Shown one piece after another: positions 42,938 through 51,312 of a stretch of DNA of 64,000 nt. Under the pieces are notes generated by a model. It was not told where the DNA came from. It saw nothing but the letters and a program-made list of their open reading frames with translations, and searched no databases. The stretch's first letter is position 1. Each line of letters starts with the position of its first letter. Made by a program: the position numbers and the translations under genes. The stretch is from positions 26,195 to 90,194 of the forward strand of contig NZ_BAHC01000135.1 in the NCBI RefSeq assembly GCF_000298195.1, in the 5' to 3' direction. The DNA comes from Gordonia rhizosphera NBRC 16068. Its GTDB lineage: Bacteria; Actinomycetota; Actinomycetes; Mycobacteriales; Mycobacteriaceae.

Positions 42938-43327
42938 TCAAGCTCTTTCCGGGGTGGTCGCAGCAGAGGACGAAGCAGCGGAGGGGGAAGCAGAACGGAC
43001 ATCGATGGACGTGATCAGGAATTCTTCCCCGCCGACCACCGAAACCTCGGAGCTCCCGCAGACGGGGCAGCTGGTTGAATACCGCGACTCGATGTCAGAC
43101 GTCACCGAGCACGACGCGCAGGACACCGATGCCGGCACCGGGTCGATCTCCAGCCGCGCACCGTCGAACCCCTCCTGCGCGGCGACGAGGTCCCAGCAGA
43201 ACGTCAGCGTCTCCGGAATCACCTGTCGCAGCGCCCCGATGCGCACGTGGATCACCGACACCTCGCGGTCCGCGGCGTGCGGGCGCACCACTCCGGCAAT
43301 CGCGTGACACAGCGACAGTTCGTGCAC
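42938..43327 (-). CDS. hypA: Hydrogenase nickel-incorporation protein HypA
   Basis: This 129-aa protein has the Ni-binding MHE start (His2). The zinc site is Cys70, Cys73, Cys87 and Cys90 in two CxxC pairs. The start is GTG at 43327, five bases past the AraC stop. It works with HypB in nickel insertion. Confidence 0.93.
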   Translation of the reverse strand: MHELSLCHAIAGVVRPHAADREVSVIHVRIGALRQVIPETLTFCWDLVAAQEGFDGARLEIDPVPASVSCASCSVTSDIESRYSTSCPVCGSSEVSVVGGEEFLITSIDVRSASPSAASSSAATTPERA

Positions 43328-43331
43328 CGTT

Positions 43332-44387
43332 TCACCTCCGCAGCGTCTGCGACGGGGCCTCGCCGAAGCGTTCCCGGTAGGCGGCGGCGAAGTTGCCGAG
43401 GTGGGTGAAACCCCAGTTCAGCGCGACGTCGGAGACGGTGACCCCGTCGGTGGGCAGCGAATCGGCGAGGGTGTCGTGCACGCGGTCGAGCCGGCAGTTG
43501 CGGATGTAGGCCGACGGCGTGGTGTGCAGTTCCTCGCGGAACCCCTGCTGCAGCGACCGCTCGCTCACGCCGGCCGCCTCCACGACGTCGGCCATGGCGA
43601 TGCGTTCGGCGAGATGCCCGTCGATGTAGTCGATCGCCTTGCGCACAGTCCGCCGGGCCACCGGATGCGGTTGCGCGACCAGATCGTCACGGTAGGTCGA
43701 GGGCTGCACATACAGCAGCGTGGACACCAACAGTTCCTCCACCGCCCCCACACCCACACCCTGGTGCAGCAGCGACGCCGAATAGAAGAGTTCGGTGGTC
43801 AGCAGCTGCACCGCACTGTGCCAGCGTGACGCGGCGTCGCCGGTGAGGTCGAAGCCGGGGCCGAACCGGATGGGATCGTGCACCGCCCGCCCACGCAGCC
43901 GCGACAGGTACGCGTTGGTGCGGATCGCGCCGAACAGCAGCACCAGCAGCGTGGAGTCGATCCCCGGCACCCCTTGTAGCTGATCACCCGGGTTGGAGAC
44001 CATCGCATGCGTTGCCGACGTCGTGACCGCCTCCCCGTTGACGCGCCAGTCGGTCGAGCCGCTCATCTGCATGTAGACGCCGTAGTGGTCGCCGTGCCGC
44101 GGGATGTGAAGCTCGGCGGCCGCGAGGTCGAGATAGAGCAGCGAGATGTCGCGGGTCCGGACGCCGTGCACGACGGCATGAAACGCGTGGTCGCCGCTGA
44201 TCGTCACGTCGATCGTGTCGACGCCGAAGATGCGCGGCAGCTCCTGGCGGGCGGCGGCGAGGTCGTCGGTGTCGAGGATCGGCCGGTGTTCGAGCGCCGG
44301 CGGCACACCGCGCGGACGCACCCGACGCTGTACCGGATTGCTCGTGCGGAGTGCGTTGACGCGGCGCGGATTGTGCAGAACCGACAT
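43332..44387 (-). CDS. AraC family regulator of the hydrogenase island
   Basis: This 351-aa protein has a C-terminal double-HTH AraC domain (about 245-350; IAMADVVEAAGVSERSLQQGF and VSDVALNWGFTHLGNFAAAYRERFGEAPS). An AraC-binding-like N-terminal domain senses an unknown signal. ATG 44387 follows AAGGAGGTG. It is co-transcribed with hypA-hypB and divergent from hucM, so it probably controls both arms. Direct repeats between the arms are candidate sites. Confidence 0.88.
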   Translation of the reverse strand: MSVLHNPRRVNALRTSNPVQRRVRPRGVPPALEHRPILDTDDLAAARQELPRIFGVDTIDVTISGDHAFHAVVHGVRTRDISLLYLDLAAAELHIPRHGDHYGVYMQMSGSTDWRVNGEAVTTSATHAMVSNPGDQLQGVPGIDSTLLVLLFGAIRTNAYLSRLRGRAVHDPIRFGPGFDLTGDAASRWHSAVQLLTTELFYSASLLHQGVGVGAVEELLVSTLLYVQPSTYRDDLVAQPHPVARRTVRKAIDYIDGHLAERIAMADVVEAAGVSERSLQQGFREELHTTPSAYIRNCRLDRVHDTLADSLPTDGVTVSDVALNWGFTHLGNFAAAYRERFGEAPSQTLRR

Positions 44388-44411
44388 CGCACCTCCTTCG
44401 GGTATCCATTG

Positions 44412-44457
44412 TGCGGGCTTTCGCGCGATGGACAAGGAGTTTGCGGGATTTGGACAA
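44412..44457. promoter_or_regulatory. Direct repeats between AraC gene and hydrogenase operon
   Basis: TGCGGG occurs at 44412 and 44442 (30 bp apart), each followed by a GGACAA element. Such direct repeats suit an AraC-type activator. A possible plus-strand -10, TACTAC, lies near 44500. Confidence 0.35.
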
Positions 44458-44567
44458 CCGCTGCGGATTCGCGATTGTGAAGCCTCGTCGCGCGGTACTA
44501 CGGTTCGTGTGATCGGGGTCTCATTTCCGGATACCCACGGTGCACCAGGCCCCTTTATGGAGGATCC

Positions 44568-45182
44568 ATGACCACAGTGGTGTCCCTGGTGAACGACGAC
44601 GCCGACGCCGCCGAGCAGCGTCGTAAGGCCCTCGCGGACCGCATGGCCGAACCCGAGGTCGCCGATGCGCTGCTCTCGCTCCTCGACCACGCCGACCTGC
44701 TCGCCGTCCTCGTCGAGGGTCTCGACGGTCTCCTCCAGCGCGGCGACGATCTGTCCAACACGCTCGTCGACGCGCTGACCGAGCTGCGCGCCACCGTCGA
44801 GGCCGACGACAGCCCGTTCGCCGCGGTCGACCTCACCGAGATCGGCCGCACCCTGCGCACCGCGATGGAACTCGCCGCCGACGTGACCCCCGCGCTCGGC
44901 ACGCTCAAGGACTCCGGGGTGTTCTCCCCGGACACCGTCGGCGCCGTCGGACGTCTCGGCGGCGCGTTGGCGTCGGCGGACGTCGCCTACCGGGCGGGAC
45001 GAACGCCGACGACCATGCGCGGCGTGCTCGGCGGTCTGCGCGACAAGCAGGTTCGGGCCGGGCTCGGCTATCTCGTCGGTGTCGCGAAGGCGCTGGGGGC
45101 GTCCTCGTCCCAGCCGCCACCGGGCCTGAACTCGGATGCCGGTCGATCCCATTCACCTCAGGCAAGCGAAGGAGTGCGCTGA
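44568..45182 (+). CDS. hucM: DUF1641-like hydrogenase accessory subunit (HucM-like)
   Basis: This 204-aa mostly helical protein lies directly upstream of the hydrogenase small subunit and overlaps it (TGATG). The N-terminal helices (LLDHADLLAVLVEGLDGLLQ) and the conserved C-terminal segment (TMRGVLGGLRDKQVRAGLGY) fit DUF1641. The position matches HucM of the mycobacterial Huc hydrogenase, which forms the central scaffold and quinone-delivery tube. The start follows GGAGGA. The symbol rests on context and pattern, not alignment. Confidence 0.72.
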   Translation: MTTVVSLVNDDADAAEQRRKALADRMAEPEVADALLSLLDHADLLAVLVEGLDGLLQRGDDLSNTLVDALTELRATVEADDSPFAAVDLTEIGRTLRTAMELAADVTPALGTLKDSGVFSPDTVGAVGRLGGALASADVAYRAGRTPTTMRGVLGGLRDKQVRAGLGYLVGVAKALGASSSQPPPGLNSDAGRSHSPQASEGVR

Positions 45183-46153
45183 TGGCATCGGTGCTGTGGT
45201 TCCAGGGCGGCGCATGTTCGGGCAACACCATGTCCTTCCTCAATGCCGAGGAACCGAGCGTCGTCGACCTGATCGTCGACTTCGGTCTCGAGGTGCTGTG
45301 GCATCCGTCGCTGGGTCTCGAACTCGGTGACCAGGCGCAGAAGATCTTCCGCGACTGCGCATCCGGGGAACGGCCACTGGACATCTTCGTGTTCGAGGGC
45401 ACCGTCATCGAGGGCCCCGACGGCAGTGGCCGCTACGACATGTTCGCCGAACGCCCGATGAAGGACTGGGTCACCGAACTGGCCAACGCCGCGTCGGTGG
45501 TCGTCGCCATCGGCGACTGCGCCTGCTGGGGCGGCATCCCGGCCACCGAACCCAACCCCAGCGACTCCACGGGCATGCAGTTCCACAAACGCAACCGCGG
45601 TGGATTCCTGGGCGCGGACTGGAAGTCGAAGTCGGGCCTGCCGATCATCAACATCCCGGGCTGCCCGGCCCACCCGGACTGGATCACCCAGATCCTCGTG
45701 GCGCTCGCGACCGGGCGCGCCGGCGACATCGAACTCGACGAATTACATCGTCCGCAAACGTTTTTCAAGTCCTTCACGCAGACCGGCTGCACCCGGGTGC
45801 AGTTCTTCGACTACAAGCAGTCGACGATGGCGTTCGGCGAGGGCACCCGCACCGGCTGCCTGTTCTACGAATTCGGTTGCCGCGGACCGATGACACACTC
45901 GCCGTGCAACCGCATCCTGTGGAACCGGCAGTCGTCGAAGACCCGCGCCGGCATGCCGTGTACCGGGTGCACCGAACCCGAGTTCCCGTTCTTCGATCTC
46001 GCGCCGGGCACCGTGTTCAAAACCCAGAAGGTCAGCGGCACCATCCCGAAGGAGGTACCCGAGGGAACCGACCATCTCACCTACATGGCGCAGGCGGCTG
46101 CGGCCCGGGTCGCCGCCCCGAGATGGAGCAAAGAGGACATGTTCGTCGTCTGA
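45182..46153 (+). CDS. hucS: [NiFe]-hydrogenase small subunit, group 2a (Huc) type
   Basis: This 323-aa protein has no Tat signal, so the enzyme is cytoplasmic. The proximal cluster region is GGACSGNT: Cys12 is present but the usual second Cys of C-x-x-C is Asn15. Further cluster ligands lie in GDCACWGG, NIPGCPAHPDW, TGCLFYEFGCRGP, SPCNR and PCTGCTEPEF. The Asn fits reports that Huc carries [3Fe-4S] clusters (recalled). It passes electrons from the NiFe site to acceptors. Confidence 0.93.
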   Translation: MASVLWFQGGACSGNTMSFLNAEEPSVVDLIVDFGLEVLWHPSLGLELGDQAQKIFRDCASGERPLDIFVFEGTVIEGPDGSGRYDMFAERPMKDWVTELANAASVVVAIGDCACWGGIPATEPNPSDSTGMQFHKRNRGGFLGADWKSKSGLPIINIPGCPAHPDWITQILVALATGRAGDIELDELHRPQTFFKSFTQTGCTRVQFFDYKQSTMAFGEGTRTGCLFYEFGCRGPMTHSPCNRILWNRQSSKTRAGMPCTGCTEPEFPFFDLAPGTVFKTQKVSGTIPKEVPEGTDHLTYMAQAAAARVAAPRWSKEDMFVV

Positions 46154-46202
46154 GCACCGGCCCCACCCCCGTCCACCTCCGACCGATGCCGAGAAGGGCA
46201 CC

Positions 46203-47834
46203 ATGACAACAACTTCCGAACCGCAGGTCTCCATCGACCTCTTCGTCAGCCCGCTCGGCCGGGTCGAGGGCGACCTCGACGTCCGGGTGCACATCGACGA
46301 CGGTGTGGTGACGTCGGCATGGACACAGGCCGCGATGTTCCGCGGCTTCGAGATGATCCTGCGCGGCAAGGACCCGCAGGCCGGGCTCATCGTCACCCCG
46401 CGGATCTGCGGTATCTGCGGTGGTAGCCACCTGTACAAGGCGTCCTATGCCCTCGACACCGCCTGGCAGACGACGATGCCGCACAACGCCACCCTGATCC
46501 GCAACATCGGGCAGGCCTGCGAAACCCTGCAGAGCATCCCGCGCTACTTCTACGCCCTGTTCGCCATCGACCTCACCCACCCCAAGTACTCCGGGTCGGA
46601 GCTCTACGAGGAGGCATGCCGCCGGTTCACCATCTACACCGGCACCAGTTATCAACCGGGCGTGGTGCTGTCGGGAAAGCCGGTCGAGGTGTACGCGATC
46701 TTCGGTGGGCAGTGGCCGCATTCGTCGTTCATGGTGCCCGGCGGCGTGATGTGCGCACCCACGCTGGCCGACGTCACCCGCTCCATCGCGATCCTCGAGC
46801 ACTGGAAGGACAACTGGCTCGAGAAGCACTGGCTCGGCTGCAGCGTCGACCGCTGGCTGGAGAACAAGACCTGGGAGGACGTGCTCGCCTGGGTGGAAGA
46901 GGACGCCGCGCACTACAACTCCGATTGTGGCTTCTTCATCCGCTACTGCCTCGACGTCGGCCTCGACAAGTACGGCGCCGGTGTCGGCAACTACCTTGCG
47001 ACCGGCACCTACTTCGAGCCGTCACTCTACGAACAGCCCACCGTCGAGGGCCGGAATGCGGCGCTGATCAACCGATCCGGCGTCTACGTCGCCGGCCAGT
47101 ACCACGAGTTCGATCACCTCAAGGTCGCCGAGGACGTGACGCACTCCTTCTACAACGGCAGCCGGGCACTGCATCCGTGGGAAGGGGAGACCGACCCGAT
47201 CGACCCGGAGAAGGGCAAGTCGGCCGGCAAGTACTCCTTCGCCAAGTCACCGCGCTACGACGTGTTCGGCACCGGCACCGGCATCCCGCTGGAGGCCGGA
47301 CCGCTCGCCCGCCGGATCGCGGCGTCGGCACCCGGTGCGGGACCCCATCAGGACGACGACCCGCTGTTCAAGAACCTGATCGACACGATCGGCCCGAGCG
47401 TCTTCGTCCGCCAGCTCGCCCGCATGCACGAGGCACCCAAGTACTACAAGTGGGCACGCGGCTGGCTCGACGAGATCGACCTGCAGGAGAGTTTCTACAG
47501 CAAGCCCGTGGAACCGGAGTCGGGCAAGGGATTCGGGTCCACCGAGGCCGCACGCGGTGCGCTGTCGGACTGGATCGTCCTGGACAAGGGCAAGATCGCC
47601 AACTATCAGGTGGTCACCCCGACCGCCTGGAACATCGGCCCGCGCGACAAGGACGGCGTGCTCGGCCCGATCGAGCAGGCACTGGTCGGCACCCCGATCC
47701 ACGACATCAACGATCCCGTCGAACTCGGTCACGTCGCCCGGTCCTTCGACTCGTGCCTGGTGTGCACCGTGCACGCTTACGACGCGAAGACCGGCAAGGA
47801 GATGTCGAAGTTCGTGGTGAACTCGATGCTCTGA
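46203..47834 (+). CDS. hucL: [NiFe]-hydrogenase large subunit, group 2a (Huc) type
   Basis: This 543-aa protein has NiFe ligands Cys69/Cys72 in RICGICGGSH and Cys518/Cys521 in DSCLVCTVH. A 19-residue C-terminal tail after His524 should be removed by the protease encoded next. GAAGGG lies before ATG 46203. It oxidises H2, probably at low concentration in air (family knowledge). Confidence 0.95.
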   Translation: MTTTSEPQVSIDLFVSPLGRVEGDLDVRVHIDDGVVTSAWTQAAMFRGFEMILRGKDPQAGLIVTPRICGICGGSHLYKASYALDTAWQTTMPHNATLIRNIGQACETLQSIPRYFYALFAIDLTHPKYSGSELYEEACRRFTIYTGTSYQPGVVLSGKPVEVYAIFGGQWPHSSFMVPGGVMCAPTLADVTRSIAILEHWKDNWLEKHWLGCSVDRWLENKTWEDVLAWVEEDAAHYNSDCGFFIRYCLDVGLDKYGAGVGNYLATGTYFEPSLYEQPTVEGRNAALINRSGVYVAGQYHEFDHLKVAEDVTHSFYNGSRALHPWEGETDPIDPEKGKSAGKYSFAKSPRYDVFGTGTGIPLEAGPLARRIAASAPGAGPHQDDDPLFKNLIDTIGPSVFVRQLARMHEAPKYYKWARGWLDEIDLQESFYSKPVEPESGKGFGSTEAARGALSDWIVLDKGKIANYQVVTPTAWNIGPRDKDGVLGPIEQALVGTPIHDINDPVELGHVARSFDSCLVCTVHAYDAKTGKEMSKFVVNSML

Positions 47835-48700
47835 TGCCGCCATCGACAGCATCGGATCACACAACCCCGGCGCGGAACTCCGCCCCCAGCGACCTGCTGG
47901 CCGATGACCCCAACCCACCCGAGCCGGTCGACCTCGTCGTGGTCGGCTGCGGCAACCTGCTGCGCGGCGACGATGCGCTGGGCCCCTTGGTGATCCGCTG
48001 GCTCTGGGACCGCCGCGGGCTGCACGACGGGGTGCGGCTCGTCGACGGTGGCACCGCCGGCATGGATGTGGCGTTCGCGTTGCGGGGTGCGCAGCGGGTG
48101 ATCATCGTCGACGCCGCCAACACCGGTTCGGAGCCCGGCACCGTGTTCCGGTTGCCGGGCGAGCAGCTCGGTGACATCGGCCCCGATCCCGGGGTGCACA
48201 CCCACTCCTTCCGGTGGGATCACGCGCTCGGCTTCGCCCGCTGGATGCTCGGGGACATGTGCCCGACCGACATCACCGTGTACCTCGTCGAGGTCGAGAG
48301 CCTGATCCCGGCCGACGCACTGACCCCGCGGGTGCAGGCCGCGGCCGAGCGCGTCGTCACGATGATCACCGACAGCTACCCGCGCGCCGGCGACCTCGAC
48401 GACCCGTACGCCGAGATCACCGGCGACGGCGGCCTGCACCTCGACGCCGACGTCGCCGCCCGGTTCTTCCCCGCCGACTCGGTCGCCGCCCGCTGCGACG
48501 GCGACGACCTGGTGCTCTACCCGCTACACTCCACCGCCGCGGGTGGTCTGCTCCTCAAACAGCGGAACGCGGCCGGCGACCGCGCCACCCTCATCCACCA
48601 CGTCTTCGACGATGCCGAACGTGCCCTCCCGGTGGGACGTTTCCCGCTACGGTGGGACGACGACAGCAAGACGGCACGTCTTCGGGTGGGAGATCAGTAG
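47834..48700 (+). CDS. Hydrogenase maturation protease with extra C-terminal domain
   Basis: This 288-aa protein is much longer than the usual ~160 aa of HycI/HupD/HyaD peptidases. The first ~185 residues hold the peptidase: GCGNLLRGDDALG, VDGGTAGMDV, IVDAANTG and GVHTHSF (Ni-sensing Asp/His). A second domain of about 100 residues (LHLDADVAARFFPADS ... GGLLLKQRN) follows, which I do not recognise. It cuts the HucL tail after nickel insertion. It overlaps the hucL stop. Confidence 0.88.
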   Translation: MPPSTASDHTTPARNSAPSDLLADDPNPPEPVDLVVVGCGNLLRGDDALGPLVIRWLWDRRGLHDGVRLVDGGTAGMDVAFALRGAQRVIIVDAANTGSEPGTVFRLPGEQLGDIGPDPGVHTHSFRWDHALGFARWMLGDMCPTDITVYLVEVESLIPADALTPRVQAAAERVVTMITDSYPRAGDLDDPYAEITGDGGLHLDADVAARFFPADSVAARCDGDDLVLYPLHSTAAGGLLLKQRNAAGDRATLIHHVFDDAERALPVGRFPLRWDDDSKTARLRVGDQ

Positions 48701-50038
48701 ATGGCGAGAGTTCAGATTCTCACCGGCGACGACGCGCTCGAGCCGCACCTGCCGCGGACCGCGACGCCTCCACCACCGACGACGTCACCCGATCCTCCCG
48801 TCGACGTTCAGCCGATCGGCGTCTTCGCCTATCCGGCCGGGTTGCTGGTCATCCTCGGCGACGACTTCGTCTCTCTGCGTGCACAATTGGTGTCCGGCCA
48901 CCGACCGGTGTCGTGGCCGCCGGAGCTGGCCGGCGTCGGCGCCGCCTACGCGGGGCAGTTCGACCAGGCCGTCGAACTCCTCGACGCGCGGGCCCAGACC
49001 ACCGATCATCCGCTCGACTGGCTCAACCTCGCCGCCCTCGCCCCCGAACGCGTCGACCTCGAACGCCTCCGGCGGCGGATAGACCCAGCGTGGGCAAGCT
49101 ACGCGCAACTGGTCCTCGCTCACCTCGGCCAGGCCGAGATCCCCGCCATCGACCTCGCCGCCCCCGCCGAGGTCCGAGCGCTGGTCGCCGCCGCGCTGGC
49201 CACCGAGGCCGACGACCCCGCCGAGGTCGTCGGGCTGCTGGACATCGCCGCCGACGACTCCGACGACTCCCCCGCGCTGCACGCACTGATCCTCGCCGCC
49301 CGTGCCGACGCCCTGCGACAGTGCGGACGCGGCACCGACGCGATCACCGATCTGCGCACGGCCCTCGAGTTCCTGGCCGACACCGACCTGCGGGTCGCCC
49401 GCGCCGAGATGCATCTCGCGCTCGGGCAACTACTGCACGAACACGCCGCCGAGACAGATGCGCCGCTCGCGGATGCCGCCGCCCAGTTTCAATCCTGTCT
49501 GCAGGCCATCGAATCCGTGGAGGCGCCGCTCACCTGGGCGGCCGCACACGTCGACCTCGCCGCGGTCTACCTGACGATGCCGATGCTGCGTGCCTCCGAC
49601 CAGCTGCGGGTCGCTGTCGCCACCCAGTCGCTGCGCAAGGCGTTGCGCGTCTACACCCGCGACGATCACCCCGCCGAATGGGCGGCCACCAGCGTCAACC
49701 TCGCCAACGCGCTGGTCTACGCGCCCAGCGGACATCAGCAGGACAACCTCGTGGAGGCGGTCAACCTGTACGGCGAGGTGCTTGCGACCCGCGACCCCGA
49801 CCGCGATCCGCTCGGCTACGGCCGCGTGCTCGCCAACCAGGGCAACGTGCTGGCCCACCTCGGGATGTTCGCCGACGCCACCGCCGCCCTGCACGAGGCC
49901 CGCTACCTCTTCGAGACCGCCGGCGCAGACGACATGGTCCGCGCTGTGCGCGGCGTGCTCGACGAGATCGCCCGCACCCAGGCCCTCAACACAGCGCTTG
50001 ACAGTGCGCCCGACATTCCGGCCGAGGCGGAGGGCTGA
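48701..50038 (+). CDS. TPR-repeat protein of the hydrogenase operon
   Basis: This 445-aa soluble protein starts directly after the protease stop (TAGATG). Its second half (about 190-430) is helical repeats of TPR type, e.g. LILAARADALRQCGRGTDAITDLRTAL-like and VLANQGNVLAHLGMFADAT-like units. It probably scaffolds assembly of the hydrogenase. TPR proteins occur at this place in other group 2a operons (recalled). Confidence 0.75.
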   Translation: MARVQILTGDDALEPHLPRTATPPPPTTSPDPPVDVQPIGVFAYPAGLLVILGDDFVSLRAQLVSGHRPVSWPPELAGVGAAYAGQFDQAVELLDARAQTTDHPLDWLNLAALAPERVDLERLRRRIDPAWASYAQLVLAHLGQAEIPAIDLAAPAEVRALVAAALATEADDPAEVVGLLDIAADDSDDSPALHALILAARADALRQCGRGTDAITDLRTALEFLADTDLRVARAEMHLALGQLLHEHAAETDAPLADAAAQFQSCLQAIESVEAPLTWAAAHVDLAAVYLTMPMLRASDQLRVAVATQSLRKALRVYTRDDHPAEWAATSVNLANALVYAPSGHQQDNLVEAVNLYGEVLATRDPDRDPLGYGRVLANQGNVLAHLGMFADATAALHEARYLFETAGADDMVRAVRGVLDEIARTQALNTALDSAPDIPAEAEG

Positions 50039-50041
50039 GCC

Positions 50042-50401
50042 GTGGACAACTTCGCGCGCATGCAGTTCGACCTGCTGATGGCGACGGCCGCCGAGTCCTT
50101 CGCCGAACGCATCGTGCAACGCTGCGGCGGGGGAGACGCGGCCCTCGAACGGCTCGCCGCCGACCCCGACGGCGACGGAATCTGGTTGTCGCAGTTCGTC
50201 GACTCGGTGTTCGCCGACAACTGCCTCGATGACCCGGCCGGCTCCTGTTTCGTGCTCGAGGCGCTGAGCCGCCGGCCGGTCGAGATCAACCTGTCCGGCA
50301 CCGTCGCCGACGTGCTGGCCACCGCGGCGCGGATGGCGTTCGCGGACCTGTTGCGAAACAAGGTGACCGAGGCCATGCACAAGGCACAGAGGTACGGCTG
50401 A
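50042..50401 (+). CDS. Hydrogenase-operon conserved hypothetical, 119 aa
   Basis: This 119-aa protein begins MDNFARMQFDLLMATAAES from GTG 50042, three bases after the TPR stop, and its stop overlaps the NifU/Rieske start. It is helical, with Cys in QRCGGGD, DNCLDD and GSCFVLE. No domain is recognised; assembly or electron-transfer support is inferred from position. Confidence 0.7.
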   Translation: MDNFARMQFDLLMATAAESFAERIVQRCGGGDAALERLAADPDGDGIWLSQFVDSVFADNCLDDPAGSCFVLEALSRRPVEINLSGTVADVLATAARMAFADLLRNKVTEAMHKAQRYG

Positions 50402-51312
50402 TGACCACACAGCAGGAACGTCCCACCACCCCGGCGGCCCACGACAAACAGGCTCCCGGCATGGAGGACCTGGCCCGGGCCGTCGACGATGCCGCCGCCA
50501 AGGTCGCCGACCTCCCACCCGAACACCGCGACGTCGCCGAACAGCTGCGCGGCGCTCTCGACAACCTGAACAAGGCCGCACTCACCACCATCGTGCGCGC
50601 GCTGCGCGACGACGACCGCGGCCGCGAATTGCTCTTCGACATCGTCGACGACCCGGTGGTGCGGCTGGCGCTGATGGTGCACGGCATCATCCGGCCCGAC
50701 CCGCTCACCGCCGCGCGGCAGGCCGTGGTCGCGGTGGAACCGATGATCGGCGCCCACGGCGGCGGCGTCGAGGTCGTGCGGGTCGACGAGCGCGTCGCCT
50801 ACGTCCGGCTGTCCGGGGCGTGCGACGGCTGCTCGATGTCGGAGCAGACCTTGCGGGACACGGTGACCGAGGCGATCGTGTCAGCGGTGCCCGCGATCGA
50901 TGCGGTGGAACTCGTCGAGCCGGAACCGCAGACGCCGGCCGCGTTCATCCCGTTGGGGGACATCACCGTTCGTGCCTCGGACACCGGGTGGATCGACGCC
51001 GCGGCCGTCGGGGAGATCCCGCGCGGTGAGCTCGTCGCGCGGACCCTGACCGATCCGTATGGTGCCAGTGAGGACATCATCGTCGTGAACCTGGAGGGCA
51101 CGCTCACCGCGTTCCTGAATGTCTGTGCCCATCAAGGACTTCCGCTCGACGACGCGCTCATCGACGAACGCGAGGGCACCCTGACCTGCCCGTGGCATGC
51201 ATTGTGTTACGACGCGACCGACGGTGAGTGCATGAGCCTGCCGGGTGCCGCGCTCGAGCAGCGGCCGGTACGTGTGGACGGGGACCGGGTATGGGTGCGG
51301 CTACACGGGTGA
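50401..51312 (+). CDS. hucE: NifU-like/Rieske iron-sulfur protein (HucE-like)
   Basis: This 303-aa protein joins an NFU domain (GACDGCSMSEQTL, CxxC at about 141-144) to a Rieske domain (CAHQG near 241 and CPWHALCYD near 262, giving CxH...CxxH). The N-terminal 100 residues are helical. It is a likely electron-transfer partner between the hydrogenase and the respiratory chain, as proposed for mycobacterial HucE (recalled). Confidence 0.85.
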   Translation: MTTQQERPTTPAAHDKQAPGMEDLARAVDDAAAKVADLPPEHRDVAEQLRGALDNLNKAALTTIVRALRDDDRGRELLFDIVDDPVVRLALMVHGIIRPDPLTAARQAVVAVEPMIGAHGGGVEVVRVDERVAYVRLSGACDGCSMSEQTLRDTVTEAIVSAVPAIDAVELVEPEPQTPAAFIPLGDITVRASDTGWIDAAAVGEIPRGELVARTLTDPYGASEDIIVVNLEGTLTAFLNVCAHQGLPLDDALIDEREGTLTCPWHALCYDATDGECMSLPGAALEQRPVRVDGDRVWVRLHG

